A stretch of DNA of 64,000 nucleotides, taken from NCBI RefSeq assembly GCF_025147485.1, contig NZ_CP102263.1, forward strand, positions 2,803,501 to 2,867,500, written 5' to 3'. The notes under the pieces are model-generated. The model did not search any database, had not been told where the DNA came from, and was given only the letters and a program-made list of their open reading frames with translations. Below, one piece after another: positions 43,558 to 52,534 of this stretch (position 1 is its first letter; each line of letters opens with the position of its first letter). The translations under genes and the position numbers were made by a program. This DNA is from Bacteroides uniformis (GTDB lineage: Bacteria; Bacteroidota; Bacteroidia; Bacteroidales; Bacteroidaceae).

Positions 43558-45252
43558 TTACCAGAAATACCAATAAAAAGCAGCAGTAATACCCAGGATG
43601 ATAAGGGTATGAATGATATCCCATTTATTCCAACTCGCACGTGTAGCTGCTTTTTGTTCAGGAGTTGAAGTTCCGAATACCAGCCCTTGAATCTTTTCAG
43701 CGCTTGGGGCAGCTGTAAACATGCTGACTGCGATAACCACTACGATGCAGAACAAGAACATCCATCCGCAGAAAAACAGCCAGTTCATATCATAGAACAG
43801 ATACTTGAAGGTACTGCTTGACACATCTCCTACATTGCTGTAATATACTTTTGCCCCCAGACGGGTTAAACCGATAATCATTCCGGCAATCAGTCCCCAC
43901 ATACCGCCTTGTGCAGAGGTGCGTTTCCAGCAGATCCCCAAGAGGAAGGCTGCGGCAATGCCTGGTGCTAATACAGATTGTACATCTTGTAAGTAGGTGT
44001 AAAGTACATCGCCTACACTGCGCATAATGGGAATCCAGAGTATACCCAATATCACAATCGCAACAGTTGCCATCTGTCCAATTCCTACCAGCTTTTTTTC
44101 AGAAGTGTTCGGCTTGAAACGTTTGTAGAAGTCAATGGTGAAAAGCATAGCAGATGAGTTGAACAAAGATGCGAGAGAACTCATCAATGCTGCAAGAATA
44201 CCGCAAACAACCAAACCTTTGACTCCTGCAGGAAGCAATTTTGCTACTAGAGTTGGGAAAGCAGCATCTGCATTGGCATTTCCGTTTGCCAGCATAGGTA
44301 GAAAACCTTCTCCCCCGGTTCCGAGATATTTTTGGTGTAATGCGAAAGCAATCATGCCTGGGATAAGGAATAAGAATACGGGCAATAATTTCAGGTAAGC
44401 TCCGAAGATGGTACCGCGCCGTGCTTCCTTTTCATTCTTTCCGGAAAGTACGCGTTGCACGATGAACTGGTCTGTACACCAATACCAGAATCCGATAATG
44501 GCTGAACCAATCAGTGCACCCAACCAAGGGAAGTTAGGGTCGTTATTACTGCGTATAAGTTCTGTCATTGTGTTGCCATAATCGTTCACTGTGACTGCAC
44601 CGCAGATTCTCATCATCTCATCCCAGCCTCCCAATTCTTTGAAGCCGAGTACAAGGATTATCAGTGAACCTAACAGCAAGATGGGGGTCTGCAGGATGGA
44701 GGTATAAAGTACCGACTTCATTCCTCCGAAGATTGTGTAGAGCGCAGTCAGTATAACCAGACCGATGGCGGCAATCCAAAAGAAGTCGATTCCCCAAAGT
44801 TCTTTTATACCGAATACTTGTTGGAATACTAATCCTCCTGCATAAACCGTCACGGCAACTTTTGTCAGTACATAGCTGATTAAAGATATTACAGACAATA
44901 TTGTACGTGATTGTGGATTATAGCGACGTTCTAGGAATTCAGGCATCGTGAATACCATGCTTCGCGAATAGAACGGTACGAATACCCAGCCTAAGATAAG
45001 GATCATCCAACCTTGTATTTCCCAATGTGCCATCGCCATACCGCTGGAAGCACCGGCACCGGCTAATCCGATTAAGTGTTCCGAACCGATGTTGGATGCA
45101 AAGATAGATGCACCGATAGCGAGCCATGTGGCATCACGACCACCTAAAAAATAGTCTGCTGAGTCATTCTGTTTCTGTTTGACAACCCAGACAATAATTC
45201 CAATCAAAGCCAGGAAAAAGATTCCAATGACTAACCAATCTAATGTTTCCAC
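43558..45252 (-). CDS. Sodium/solute symporter (SGLT-like), probable arabinose transporter
   Basis: A 564-residue SSS-family transporter with about 14 transmembrane helices. The SGLT signature is visible in DYFLGGRDATWLAIGASIFA, SNIGSEHLIGLAGAGASSGM and FWYWCTDQFIVQRVLSGKNE, with GTIFGAYLKLLPVFLFLIPG after it. Position between galM and araR in the arabinose operon makes L-arabinose the probable cargo. The homologous B. thetaiotaomicron gene has been called araT, from memory. Confidence 0.92.
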   Translation of the reverse strand: METLDWLVIGIFFLALIGIIVWVVKQKQNDSADYFLGGRDATWLAIGASIFASNIGSEHLIGLAGAGASSGMAMAHWEIQGWMILILGWVFVPFYSRSMVFTMPEFLERRYNPQSRTILSVISLISYVLTKVAVTVYAGGLVFQQVFGIKELWGIDFFWIAAIGLVILTALYTIFGGMKSVLYTSILQTPILLLGSLIILVLGFKELGGWDEMMRICGAVTVNDYGNTMTELIRSNNDPNFPWLGALIGSAIIGFWYWCTDQFIVQRVLSGKNEKEARRGTIFGAYLKLLPVFLFLIPGMIAFALHQKYLGTGGEGFLPMLANGNANADAAFPTLVAKLLPAGVKGLVVCGILAALMSSLASLFNSSAMLFTIDFYKRFKPNTSEKKLVGIGQMATVAIVILGILWIPIMRSVGDVLYTYLQDVQSVLAPGIAAAFLLGICWKRTSAQGGMWGLIAGMIIGLTRLGAKVYYSNVGDVSSSTFKYLFYDMNWLFFCGWMFLFCIVVVIAVSMFTAAPSAEKIQGLVFGTSTPEQKAATRASWNKWDIIHTLIILGITAAFYWYFW

Positions 45253-45279
45253 GATAATAAATGATTTATAAGGTTATTG

Positions 45280-46419
45280 TTATTTTTCTACGGAAAATTT
45301 GAAGACACATTCACTGTTGTAAATTTGTCCGGGTTCCAGTACGACAGAAGGCCATTGGGATTTGTTGGGGCTATCCGGATAATGTTGTGTCTCGAGGCAT
45401 ACGGAAGCGCGCTGGTTGTAAGTAATGCCTTTTTTACCTTTTACGGTGCCATCCAGGAAATTCCCGGTATATACTTGTATGCCTGGCTCATTGGTATAAA
45501 CTTCCAGGGTGATGCCGCTTATAGGCGATGTCAGTTTGGCTGCCACTTGGGATAGGTCACCTTTAGTATTCAGTACCCAATTGTGGTCATATCCGTTTCC
45601 GTTCTTTATTTGTTCAAAGTCCGTCCGGTTGATGTCTTGTGCCACACTCTTGGGAGTGGTAAAGTCCATTGGTGTTTCTTTGACGGAGATGATGTCACCC
45701 GTTGTCATGAAAGTACTGTCTACCGGAGTATAGTTGTCTGCATTGATGTATAAGATGTGGTCTGTTGCTGCCTTTGAAGGGTCACCTGATAAATTGAAAT
45801 AAGAATGGTTAGTCATATTGATAACCGTCTTTTGGTCTGTTGTTGCACTGTATTTTATATCAATGGCATTGTCATCCGTTAACTTGAAAAGTACTTTTGC
45901 CGTAACATTACCCGGGAAATTCTCGTCTCCATCCGGTGAAATGCGGGTGAGCTCCAGAGTTGTGCTGTCAATGGGATTGGCACTGTATACTTGGTATTGC
46001 CATCCTTTGGGGCCACCGTGCAGGCAATGTCCGAAATTGTTCTGTGGTAACTGTATGGTATCTCCGTCAAGAACGATTTTCCCTTGATTAATCCGGTTGG
46101 CGTAGCGTCCGATAGAAGCACCAAAGTCACTTGGAATGTTGATGTAATCGGCAATGCTGTCAAAGCCCAATACTACATCCTGCATAACTCCATTTTTGTC
46201 GGGTACCATAATGGATACAATACGTCCCCCAAAGTTTGTGATGCATACTTCCATGCCCGCTTTATTCTTCAGCGTATAAAGCTGTGTCTGGGCGTCATTG
46301 ACTGTTGTTTGGAATTTTACTGGATCAAGACCGGACAGCGTAAGCGTTGTTTCTGTCTTTTGATTGCACGCAGTTAGCATCATTGCGGCAATTCCTGCAA
46401 GTAGAACATGTCTTTTCAT
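45280..46419 (-). CDS. galM: Aldose 1-epimerase, lipoprotein form
   Basis: The ATG at 46419 (MKRHVLLAGIAAMMLTACNQ) starts a clear lipoprotein signal, so an in-frame start 57 bp upstream is rejected; the product has 379 residues. Mutarotase motifs are GRYANRINQGKIVLDGDTIQ, HCLHGGPKGWQYQVYSANPI, NMTNHSYFNLSG (catalytic His), YDHNWVLNTKG and the catalytic Glu region YTNEPGIQVYTGNFLDG. It interconverts sugar anomers and, being lipid-anchored in the periplasm, may prepare arabinose or other released sugars for uptake. It is the first gene of the arabinose operon. Confidence 0.92.
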   Translation of the reverse strand: MKRHVLLAGIAAMMLTACNQKTETTLTLSGLDPVKFQTTVNDAQTQLYTLKNKAGMEVCITNFGGRIVSIMVPDKNGVMQDVVLGFDSIADYINIPSDFGASIGRYANRINQGKIVLDGDTIQLPQNNFGHCLHGGPKGWQYQVYSANPIDSTTLELTRISPDGDENFPGNVTAKVLFKLTDDNAIDIKYSATTDQKTVINMTNHSYFNLSGDPSKAATDHILYINADNYTPVDSTFMTTGDIISVKETPMDFTTPKSVAQDINRTDFEQIKNGNGYDHNWVLNTKGDLSQVAAKLTSPISGITLEVYTNEPGIQVYTGNFLDGTVKGKKGITYNQRASVCLETQHYPDSPNKSQWPSVVLEPGQIYNSECVFKFSVEK

Positions 46420-46484
46420 GGTTTTGTATTTAATGTAAATGAGATGATTATCTTTCTTTGGGTGTAAAAGTAACACTTTTCTTT

Positions 46485-46521
46485 AGTGTAGGCTGTACAC
46501 TTTTATATGTTATGCAACATA
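46485..46521. promoter_or_regulatory. Candidate operator of the arabinose operon
   Basis: A perfect 6-5-6 palindrome AGTGTA-GGCTG-TACACT (46485-46501) is followed by TATGTT-ATGC-AACATA (46506-46521). Both lie 65-100 bp upstream of galM, the first gene of the ara operon. The element could be the AraR site or a site for another sugar regulator; ACACTTTT is repeated alongside. Confidence 0.5.
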
Positions 46522-46632
46522 AGTGTCAAGAAACATATCTGTGCCAACTGGCTGTACAGATAGATGTGTTCGGAATAAACTTCTCGGATGATTTTGTTTT
46601 TAGAGTGGAAAACGGTGGAATAGGGGAGAAGA

Positions 46633-46666
46633 AAAAGGCGCTTCCCATTACTGGGAAACGCCTTTT
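46633..46666 (-). terminator. Intrinsic terminator of galK
   Basis: AAAAGGCG (46633-46640) and CGCCTTTT (46659-46666), with an inner TTCCC/GGGAA stem, form a strong hairpin followed on the minus strand by TTTTTC. It lies 20 bp after galK. Confidence 0.88.
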
Positions 46667-46685
46667 ATTTGAATGCTGATGTCTA

Positions 46686-47840
46686 TTATTCTAATCTGCG
46701 GGCACCGTCGCTGATGACTACATCATATACTTTTGGGCTTCTGCCGAACTTCTTCTTGAATTCATCTTTTGCTTTTTCGATGAATGTACTGTACAATTCA
46801 TCCTTTACCAGATTGATTGTACATCCACCGAATCCACCGCCCATGACACGTGAACCGGTAACTCCACAATCGAATGCAAGGTCATTCAGAAAATCGAGTT
46901 CTTCGCAGCTTACTTCATACAACTTACTCATGCCATGATGTGTTTCATACATCTTTTGGCCTACAGTTTCATAATCGCCTTTCTCCAGGGCGTCGCAAAC
47001 GTCGAGTACGCGTTGAATCTCTTCGATGACATATTCTGCACGCATATAGTCTTCTGCGCTGATGTCGGCTTTGGCTTCTTCCAGCATGCCCATGGTAACG
47101 TCACGCAGGAATTCTACGTGTGGATGCTTCTTCTGAACAGCGGCAACAGCAGCTTCGCAGCTTTGACGACGTTTGTTGTATGCTGAAGATGCAAGTTCGT
47201 GTTTCACTACAGAATCTACAAGAACCAGACGATAGCCTTGCGGGTCGAATGGGAAATACTGATATTCCAGTGAACGGCAATCCAGGCGGATGAGGCTTCC
47301 TTTCTTTCCGAATACAGAAGCAAATTGGTCCATGATACCACAGTTTACGCCACAATAGTTGTGTTCTGTAGATTGTCCCACTTTTGCCAATTCAAATTTG
47401 TCTATTTTGTTGTCACCGAACAAGTCGTTCAAAGCATAGGCATAGGTACTTTCCAAAGCTGCTGAAGAGGACATTCCTGCACCCAGAGGCACATCGCCTG
47501 CAAAAGCTGTATTGAAACCTTTTACATCTACACCGCGTTTCATCATTTCCCGGCACACGCCAAAGATATATCTTGCCCAGCTTGCGCGGGGTGCATCTTC
47601 TTCATTCAAGCCAAATTCCACATAATCTTTCAGGTCGATGGAATAAGCTTTTACTGTGTTTGTGCCGTTGGGCTTTATTTCTGCAATCATTCCCTTATCG
47701 ATTGCTCCGGGGAATACAAAACCACCGTTATAGTCTGTATGCTCACCGATAAGGTTGATGCGACCCGGAGAAGCATAAACAGCTCCCGTTGTTCCGTCAA
47801 AGTGCTTGATGAAACGGCTTCTTACGTATTCTATATCCAT
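46686..47840 (-). CDS. galK: Galactokinase
   Basis: A 384-residue GHMP kinase. The galactokinase signature is PGRINLIGEHTDYNGGFVFP, the ATP-binding GHMP motif is DVPLGAGMSSSAALESTYAY, NYCGVNCGIMDQFASVFGKK follows, and the C-terminal motif is GSRVMGGGFGGCTINLV. It phosphorylates galactose in the Leloir pathway. It forms a unit with the glucose/galactose permease and the second galM encoded upstream (spacings 49 and 42 bp). The galT and galE genes are not in this window. Confidence 0.96.
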   Translation of the reverse strand: MDIEYVRSRFIKHFDGTTGAVYASPGRINLIGEHTDYNGGFVFPGAIDKGMIAEIKPNGTNTVKAYSIDLKDYVEFGLNEEDAPRASWARYIFGVCREMMKRGVDVKGFNTAFAGDVPLGAGMSSSAALESTYAYALNDLFGDNKIDKFELAKVGQSTEHNYCGVNCGIMDQFASVFGKKGSLIRLDCRSLEYQYFPFDPQGYRLVLVDSVVKHELASSAYNKRRQSCEAAVAAVQKKHPHVEFLRDVTMGMLEEAKADISAEDYMRAEYVIEEIQRVLDVCDALEKGDYETVGQKMYETHHGMSKLYEVSCEELDFLNDLAFDCGVTGSRVMGGGFGGCTINLVKDELYSTFIEKAKDEFKKKFGRSPKVYDVVISDGARRLE

Positions 47841-47889
47841 GATATTTATATTTTATAAGGTGAATAAATAAATTACCTATATTTTCTTG

Positions 47890-49200
47890 TTAATCGACCT
47901 TGATGTCCTTATTGACATTTTTGCAGCCTACCAAACCGTAGAACAACAGATAGCCAAGGGCTGCGATGATAACCCAGTAACTCGGCATGAAACCTGCAAT
48001 GTCGGCCACCAAACCTTGGATAACGGGCAAGATGCCGCCGCCGCATACCAATACCATGAACAGACCGGAAGCCGCTGCCAGATATTTACCCAATCCTTCT
48101 ACGGCCAGATTAAAGATACCACCCCACATGATGGAAGTACACAGACCTACCAGTACCAGATACATTGCGTTGATAGGTACTTCTGCAAATCCGAAAGAGA
48201 GACCTCCCGTAGCACTTTGTTGGAGTACCGGCAGATTGACAAGCGAACCGGTAGATGAGAAGATGGCAAGGAATACCAAAAGTAAGCCTAATGCGGAAGT
48301 AAAGGTAAGCATTGCCTTACTGGAGATTTTTGCACCCAATGAAGCGCCGGCCAGACGTCCAATCAGCATGAGGAACCAATATGTACCTACAACAAAACCG
48401 GAAATGGTGGAAGAAATGCCTGCTCCTCCCTTTTCAATCGGATCGGTCAAAAACAAGTTCAGAGTACCCGGTACACCAACTTCGACACCTACATATACAA
48501 AGATTGCTATAGCTCCCAAAATGAAGTGGCGGAATTTTAAAGCGCCTGACATCAACTTACCGATAGGTTCTGTTGAAGTTGCAGCATTGGGTTCCGGTAT
48601 GGGCACAATCAAAAGAACGAAGAACGCGATGGCAAATACAGCCATTGCTGTGTACATTACAGGGAATATCTGAGAGATAGTAGCTTTTTCAATGGAACCG
48701 GCAATCAGGATACCTACGAACATCGGAGTAATGGTGGCCATTACGGAGTTGAAAGAACCACCCACTTGGATAAGCTGGTTTCCTTTGTTACCTTCGCCGC
48801 CGAGCTTGTTCAGCATCGGGTTGACTACCGTATTAAGCAAACACATGGAGAAACCGGCGATGAAAGCGCCAATCAAATATACGGCAAAAGCCATATCAGG
48901 GCTTGAATGACCTGATAAATATTGGATACCTACACCGATAAAGCCTACAGCTACTGCTATCAATGCCGTTTTTTTATACCCTACCCGTTGTAGTAAGATG
49001 CCGCTTGGTATTCCCATCACTGCATATGCAATAAAGTTACCAAAGTTACCCAACATTCCTAAAGCGTTGGATACTGAAAACTGATTTTTCAGTACGATTC
49101 CCATAGGGGCAGCAAGGTTGGTAACAAATGAAATCATACCAAAAAGGAAGATCATCGTGATAATTGCGATGAGTTTACCATTCTGTTTTTGTTGTGTCAT
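47890..49200 (-). CDS. gluP: Glucose/galactose MFS transporter (FucP/GluP family)
   Basis: A 436-residue major facilitator with 12 predicted helices, of the FGHS type (fucose/glucose/galactose:H+ symport). Family-like segments are FLFGMISFVTNLAAPMGIVL, GNFIAYAVMGIPSGILLQRV, LLNTVVNPMLNKLGGEGNKG and FGFAEVPINAMYLVLVGLCT. Position between galK and a mutarotase gene supports galactose/glucose uptake. The gene symbol is by analogy to the family. Confidence 0.88.
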   Translation of the reverse strand: MTQQKQNGKLIAIITMIFLFGMISFVTNLAAPMGIVLKNQFSVSNALGMLGNFGNFIAYAVMGIPSGILLQRVGYKKTALIAVAVGFIGVGIQYLSGHSSPDMAFAVYLIGAFIAGFSMCLLNTVVNPMLNKLGGEGNKGNQLIQVGGSFNSVMATITPMFVGILIAGSIEKATISQIFPVMYTAMAVFAIAFFVLLIVPIPEPNAATSTEPIGKLMSGALKFRHFILGAIAIFVYVGVEVGVPGTLNLFLTDPIEKGGAGISSTISGFVVGTYWFLMLIGRLAGASLGAKISSKAMLTFTSALGLLLVFLAIFSSTGSLVNLPVLQQSATGGLSFGFAEVPINAMYLVLVGLCTSIMWGGIFNLAVEGLGKYLAAASGLFMVLVCGGGILPVIQGLVADIAGFMPSYWVIIAALGYLLFYGLVGCKNVNKDIKVD

Positions 49201-49242
49201 GGTTTTGTAAAATTAATAAGTTTATAAATTGGATTAGTTATT

Positions 49243-50346
49243 TCATTCTTGTACACCAAACTTGTAGATTGTCACTTGCTGGTACTCATCACCCGGTAGC
49301 AATACTGCCGACGGAAAATGGGACTTGTTGGGCGTATCGGGAAAACACTGGGCCTCAAAGCAGACTGCACTTCTTGCAGGGAAAGTGGCTCCATGGGCAC
49401 CTTCAAAGCCCCCGAGCCAGTTTCCTGTGTAGAGCTGGACGCCATTTTCAGTGGTATATACTTCCATCGTTCGCCCGCTGTTGGGCTCTATGCAGGTGGC
49501 TGCAAGGCTCAGCTCTCCACTTTCAGTCTTGTTCAGTACATAGCAATGGTCATATCCTGTGCCATTCACAATTTGCGTATGTTTCTCATCAATTCGTTCA
49601 CCAAGAGTATGGGGAGTACGGAAATCCATAGGAGTACCTTCTACCTTCAATATCTCTCCGGTAGGAATGGATACTTCATCGATGGGTACATAAAAATCTG
49701 CGTTGATGGTAACAATATTGTTTAAGACTGTAGGGGAGGGATTGGCTATACCGGCAAGATTGAAGAAACCGTGATTGGTCAGATTGACGATGGTGGCTTT
49801 ATCGGTAGTAGCCCGGTATTCGATGACCAGAGCATTGGTCTCATCCTCCAGGCGATAAGTCATTTCTACTTCGAGATTTCCGGGGAAGCCCTCTTCGCCG
49901 TCAGCGGATGTGTAGTTGAAGATGACTGTTGATGGCTCTGGCTGGACAGCATCCCATACACGGGTATGAAAACCAGTCGGACCACCATGCAGTGAGTTGG
50001 GACCATTGTTGATTGCCAATTGGTGCTCTTCGCCGTATAAAGTAAACTTTCCTTTAGCTATCCGGTTACCGTAGCGTCCGATGGTAGTGTTTAGAAAAGG
50101 TTCCGGGCTGTTGATTACATGTTCAATACTGTCGTGTCCTAATACAACATTGGCATATTTGCCATTTTTGTCGGGTACCATGATGGAAAGTATTGCACAG
50201 CCGTAATTAGTAACTGCAACTTCCATTCCCTGGGCATTCTTCAGGATAAACAAATCTGTCTTTTTGTTATTTATATCCTTTTGAAAGTCTTTTTGGTTCA
50301 AACCGGACAAATTACTTTCTGTTGGAGTAGTGTTTATCATATCCAT
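49243..50346 (-). CDS. galM: Aldose 1-epimerase, cytosolic form
   Basis: I place the start at the ATG at 50346 (MDMINTTPTESNLSGLNQKD), giving 367 residues and no signal peptide. The in-frame codons upstream encode an AT-rich, non-conserved stretch. Mutarotase motifs are GRYGNRIAKGKFTLYGEEHQ, NSLHGGPTGFHTRVWDAVQP, NLTNHGFFNLAG, YDHCYVLNKTE and YTTENGVQLYTGNWLGG with the catalytic Glu. It converts beta- to alpha-galactose for galactokinase. It is the first gene of the galactose unit. This is the second mutarotase in the window; the other is lipidated. Confidence 0.92.
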   Translation of the reverse strand: MDMINTTPTESNLSGLNQKDFQKDINNKKTDLFILKNAQGMEVAVTNYGCAILSIMVPDKNGKYANVVLGHDSIEHVINSPEPFLNTTIGRYGNRIAKGKFTLYGEEHQLAINNGPNSLHGGPTGFHTRVWDAVQPEPSTVIFNYTSADGEEGFPGNLEVEMTYRLEDETNALVIEYRATTDKATIVNLTNHGFFNLAGIANPSPTVLNNIVTINADFYVPIDEVSIPTGEILKVEGTPMDFRTPHTLGERIDEKHTQIVNGTGYDHCYVLNKTESGELSLAATCIEPNSGRTMEVYTTENGVQLYTGNWLGGFEGAHGATFPARSAVCFEAQCFPDTPNKSHFPSAVLLPGDEYQQVTIYKFGVQE

Positions 50347-50474
50347 GGTATTAATTAAATTTCTTGCAAATAAAAAGAAATTCTTTTGTTCCCCCAAGTA
50401 ATTGGAAGGAAATGTGGAGAACATTTTAGGAAAGTTTAGCGTTTAACAAATGGAATACAAATTGATATTTTTTG

Positions 50475-50482
50475 TATGTTTG
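50475..50482 (+). promoter_or_regulatory. Putative -7 element for manA
   Basis: TATGTTTG matches TAnnTTTG, 57 bp before the manA start. No properly spaced -33. Confidence 0.45.
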
Positions 50483-50538
50483 CCCCCGGAATCTAAAAAA
50501 ATCACATCATTAACAGAAAGTTCTAATAAAAACAACGA

Positions 50539-51510
50539 ATGTATCCTCTAAAATTTGAGCCTATTCTGAAGCAGACGCTTTGGGGAGGCGACAAGATTAT
50601 TCCATTCAAACATTTGAATGATACCCTTGCCAATGTAGGCGAGAGTTGGGAAGTGTCGGCAGTAGAAGGCAGTGAGTCTATAGTGGCCAATGGTGCAGAC
50701 AAAGGATTGACGCTGCCGGATATGGTCAGAAAATATAAGGAAGACCTGGTAGGAGAAGCCAACTATGCACGTTTCGGAAATAAGTTTCCTTTATTGATAA
50801 AGTTTATTGATGCCAAGTTGGACTTGTCGATTCAGGTACACCCGGGTGACGAGTTGGCTAAGAAACGTCATAACAGTTTTGGTAAAAATGAAATGTGGTA
50901 TGTTATTGCTGCTGACCAGGGTGCCAAGCTGATTTCCGGTTTTGCAGAGCAGATTACTCCGAAAGAATATAAGGAACGAGTGTATAATGGTACGTTTGCG
51001 GATGTTCTGCAGACTTGCGCCATTAAACCGGGCGATGTGTTTTATGTGCCTGCAGGTCGGGTACATGGAATCGGTGCGGGAGCTTTTGTAGCAGAAATAC
51101 AGCAAACGTCGGATATCACTTACCGTATTTTTGATTACAATCGTAAGGATAGGGATGGTAAATCAAGAGAACTGCATACAAGCCAGGCCATTGATGCCAT
51201 TAATTTTGCAGATGTGCAGGACGATTTTCGTACGGAGTACGAGCAGGTGCAGAATGAACCGGTAGAAATGGTGGCAAGCCCGTATTTCACGACTTCCATC
51301 TATGATATGACGGAAGAAATCACTTGTGACTATTCTGAACTGGATTCTTTTGTTATCTTTATTTGTGTGGAGGGTTCTTGCCGTATTATTGATAATGAGA
51401 AGAATGAAGTTTCCGTACAAGCGGGCGAAACAATCCTGCTGCCAGCTGCAACCCAAGAAGTGACGATTGTGCCTGAAGGAGCAGTGAAGTTGCTTGAGAC
51501 GTACGTATAA
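50539..51510 (+). CDS. manA: Mannose-6-phosphate isomerase, class I
   Basis: A 323-residue type I phosphomannose isomerase of the short bacterial form. It has ETLWGG-like opening LKQTLWGGDKIIPF, GESWEVSAVEGSESIV, the zinc-site motifs LSIQVHPGDELAKKRHN and GKNEMWYVI, and VPAGRVHGIGAGAFVAEIQQ near the active site. It interconverts mannose 6-phosphate and fructose 6-phosphate. A very strong hairpin follows at once. Confidence 0.94.
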   Translation: MYPLKFEPILKQTLWGGDKIIPFKHLNDTLANVGESWEVSAVEGSESIVANGADKGLTLPDMVRKYKEDLVGEANYARFGNKFPLLIKFIDAKLDLSIQVHPGDELAKKRHNSFGKNEMWYVIAADQGAKLISGFAEQITPKEYKERVYNGTFADVLQTCAIKPGDVFYVPAGRVHGIGAGAFVAEIQQTSDITYRIFDYNRKDRDGKSRELHTSQAIDAINFADVQDDFRTEYEQVQNEPVEMVASPYFTTSIYDMTEEITCDYSELDSFVIFICVEGSCRIIDNEKNEVSVQAGETILLPAATQEVTIVPEGAVKLLETYV

Positions 51511-51523
51511 AAGTGCTCAGACT

Positions 51524-51584
51524 ATATCGGATAAAAAAAGAGGGGATGACTGTTATGGCCATCCCCTCTTTTTTTATCCGATAT
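51524..51584. terminator. Perfect 25-bp-arm bidirectional terminator
   Basis: The arms at 51524-51548 and 51560-51584 are perfect complements over 25 bp with an 11-base loop. The core is AGAGGGGATG with an A7/T7 tract inside the arms. It terminates manA and the convergent three-gene unit, whose stop codon begins 2 bp away. Confidence 0.9.
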
Positions 51585-51585
51585 T

Positions 51586-51846
51586 CTATCTCTTTCTTCC
51601 AAATATTTTTCTGAATTTCTTCATTACCTTTACCCCCAATACTATACCGTCAAAAACAGCCATACCCGTGTTGAATGCTCTCATCATGGCATTTGCCTTG
51701 TTGGTAGCTGGTTCCAGCGGAGCAAAAATTTCTTGTGTAAGCCCAGTCATGATTTCTTTCTGGAGTCGTATTTCTTGTAGCAGCATGGCTTTTTTCTGGG
51801 CGATGCTTTCTAAAGTGACGGGAGTCGTATTGGTCGTATTATCCAT
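51586..51846 (-). CDS. Small helical protein with basic tail, unknown function
   Basis: An 86-residue protein. A long amphipathic N-terminal helix (IAQKKAMLLQEIRLQKEIMT) is followed by a moderately hydrophobic segment (GMAVFDGIVLGVKVMKKF) and a basic C-terminus (RKIFGRKR). It has no signal peptide. It is the last gene of a trio with a holin-like and a YtxH protein and is probably membrane-associated, with an envelope-stress role inferred from that company. Confidence 0.7.
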   Translation of the reverse strand: MDNTTNTTPVTLESIAQKKAMLLQEIRLQKEIMTGLTQEIFAPLEPATNKANAMMRAFNTGMAVFDGIVLGVKVMKKFRKIFGRKR

Positions 51847-51858
51847 GAATATTTCGAA

Positions 51859-52212
51859 TTAATTGTCTAAGAATAATTCTGCGATAAGTTTTACTGTCGG
51901 ATCAATAATGAGCTTTTTGCGGAATAGGACAAGCAGAACGATGAGTAGGATATGGAAGCACGTGATAAGTGCAAAACTCATCATTAGCCCGCCTACCAGC
52001 GGAGCTAAAATATAGACCAGCGTAAACGACAGATGAAACAGAACCACTACGCCGAGTATGACGACCAATAGCACCAATAAAAGCGTAGAAAGCAGTTTGG
52101 ACAGTTTTTCGGTGACTTCCAGTTTGGTATATTCTTTTTGCAGCTCCAGGTATTTCTTGAATTCAATGAAGAGCTGCTGCATATTTTCTATACTTTTGTC
52201 GTCTGCAAACAT
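51859..52212 (-). CDS. Phage-holin-family membrane protein
   Basis: A 117-residue protein with a helical N-terminus (QQLFIEFKKYLELQKEYTKL) followed by two transmembrane helices (LSTLLLVLLVVILGVVVLFH and LMMSFALITCFHILLIVLLV). This layout matches the Phage_holin_3_6 / putative superfamily III holin family common in Bacteroidetes chromosomes and unrelated to active prophage. The context with YtxH suggests a membrane-stress role. No phage genes are nearby. Confidence 0.75.
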   Translation of the reverse strand: MFADDKSIENMQQLFIEFKKYLELQKEYTKLEVTEKLSKLLSTLLLVLLVVILGVVVLFHLSFTLVYILAPLVGGLMMSFALITCFHILLIVLLVLFRKKLIIDPTVKLIAELFLDN

Positions 52213-52231
52213 AGTGGTTCTGTTTTTTACC

Positions 52232-52441
52232 TTATTCCGTTACCTCACCTTTGATTTCCGCAGCAATTTCATCTACCAAGTCTTCCATTTCGCTTCGGTT
52301 CAGACGAATCCCTTTCTTACGGAGAATTTCTGCGATTTTGTTACGGGTGTCTTCTCCTTTTTCAGGAGCAAATAAGATACCGAGGGCTGCACCTACTGCG
52401 GCGCCACCCAGGAAAGCTGCTAAAACATTTAATCCTTTCAT
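52232..52441 (-). CDS. YtxH-domain protein
   Basis: A 69-residue protein starting with a Gly/Ala-rich membrane helix (VLAAFLGGAAVGAALGILFA), then the typical YtxH sequence PEKGEDTRNKIAEILRKKGI and an acidic helical tail. YtxH proteins are small membrane proteins linked to general stress in other bacteria. It is the first gene of the trio; a -7-like TAGTTTTG (minus) lies at 52476-52483. Confidence 0.85.
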   Translation of the reverse strand: MKGLNVLAAFLGGAAVGAALGILFAPEKGEDTRNKIAEILRKKGIRLNRSEMEDLVDEIAAEIKGEVTE

Positions 52442-52534
52442 AATGATATTCCTTTCTTTTTTGAGGTTCGTACGACAAAACTAACAAATTTTTTTGAAAC
52501 TTTGTTCGGAATATCAGTTTTTTTATGATTGTCT

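Noticed and set aside
46420..46476. Upstream start for the arabinose-operon galM
   Set aside because: The extra 19 residues would hide the lipoprotein signal that starts at 46419.
51859..52212. Prophage remnant (holin-like gene)
   Set aside because: No endolysin, structural or integrase genes are nearby; the family is common in Bacteroidetes chromosomes alongside YtxH proteins.
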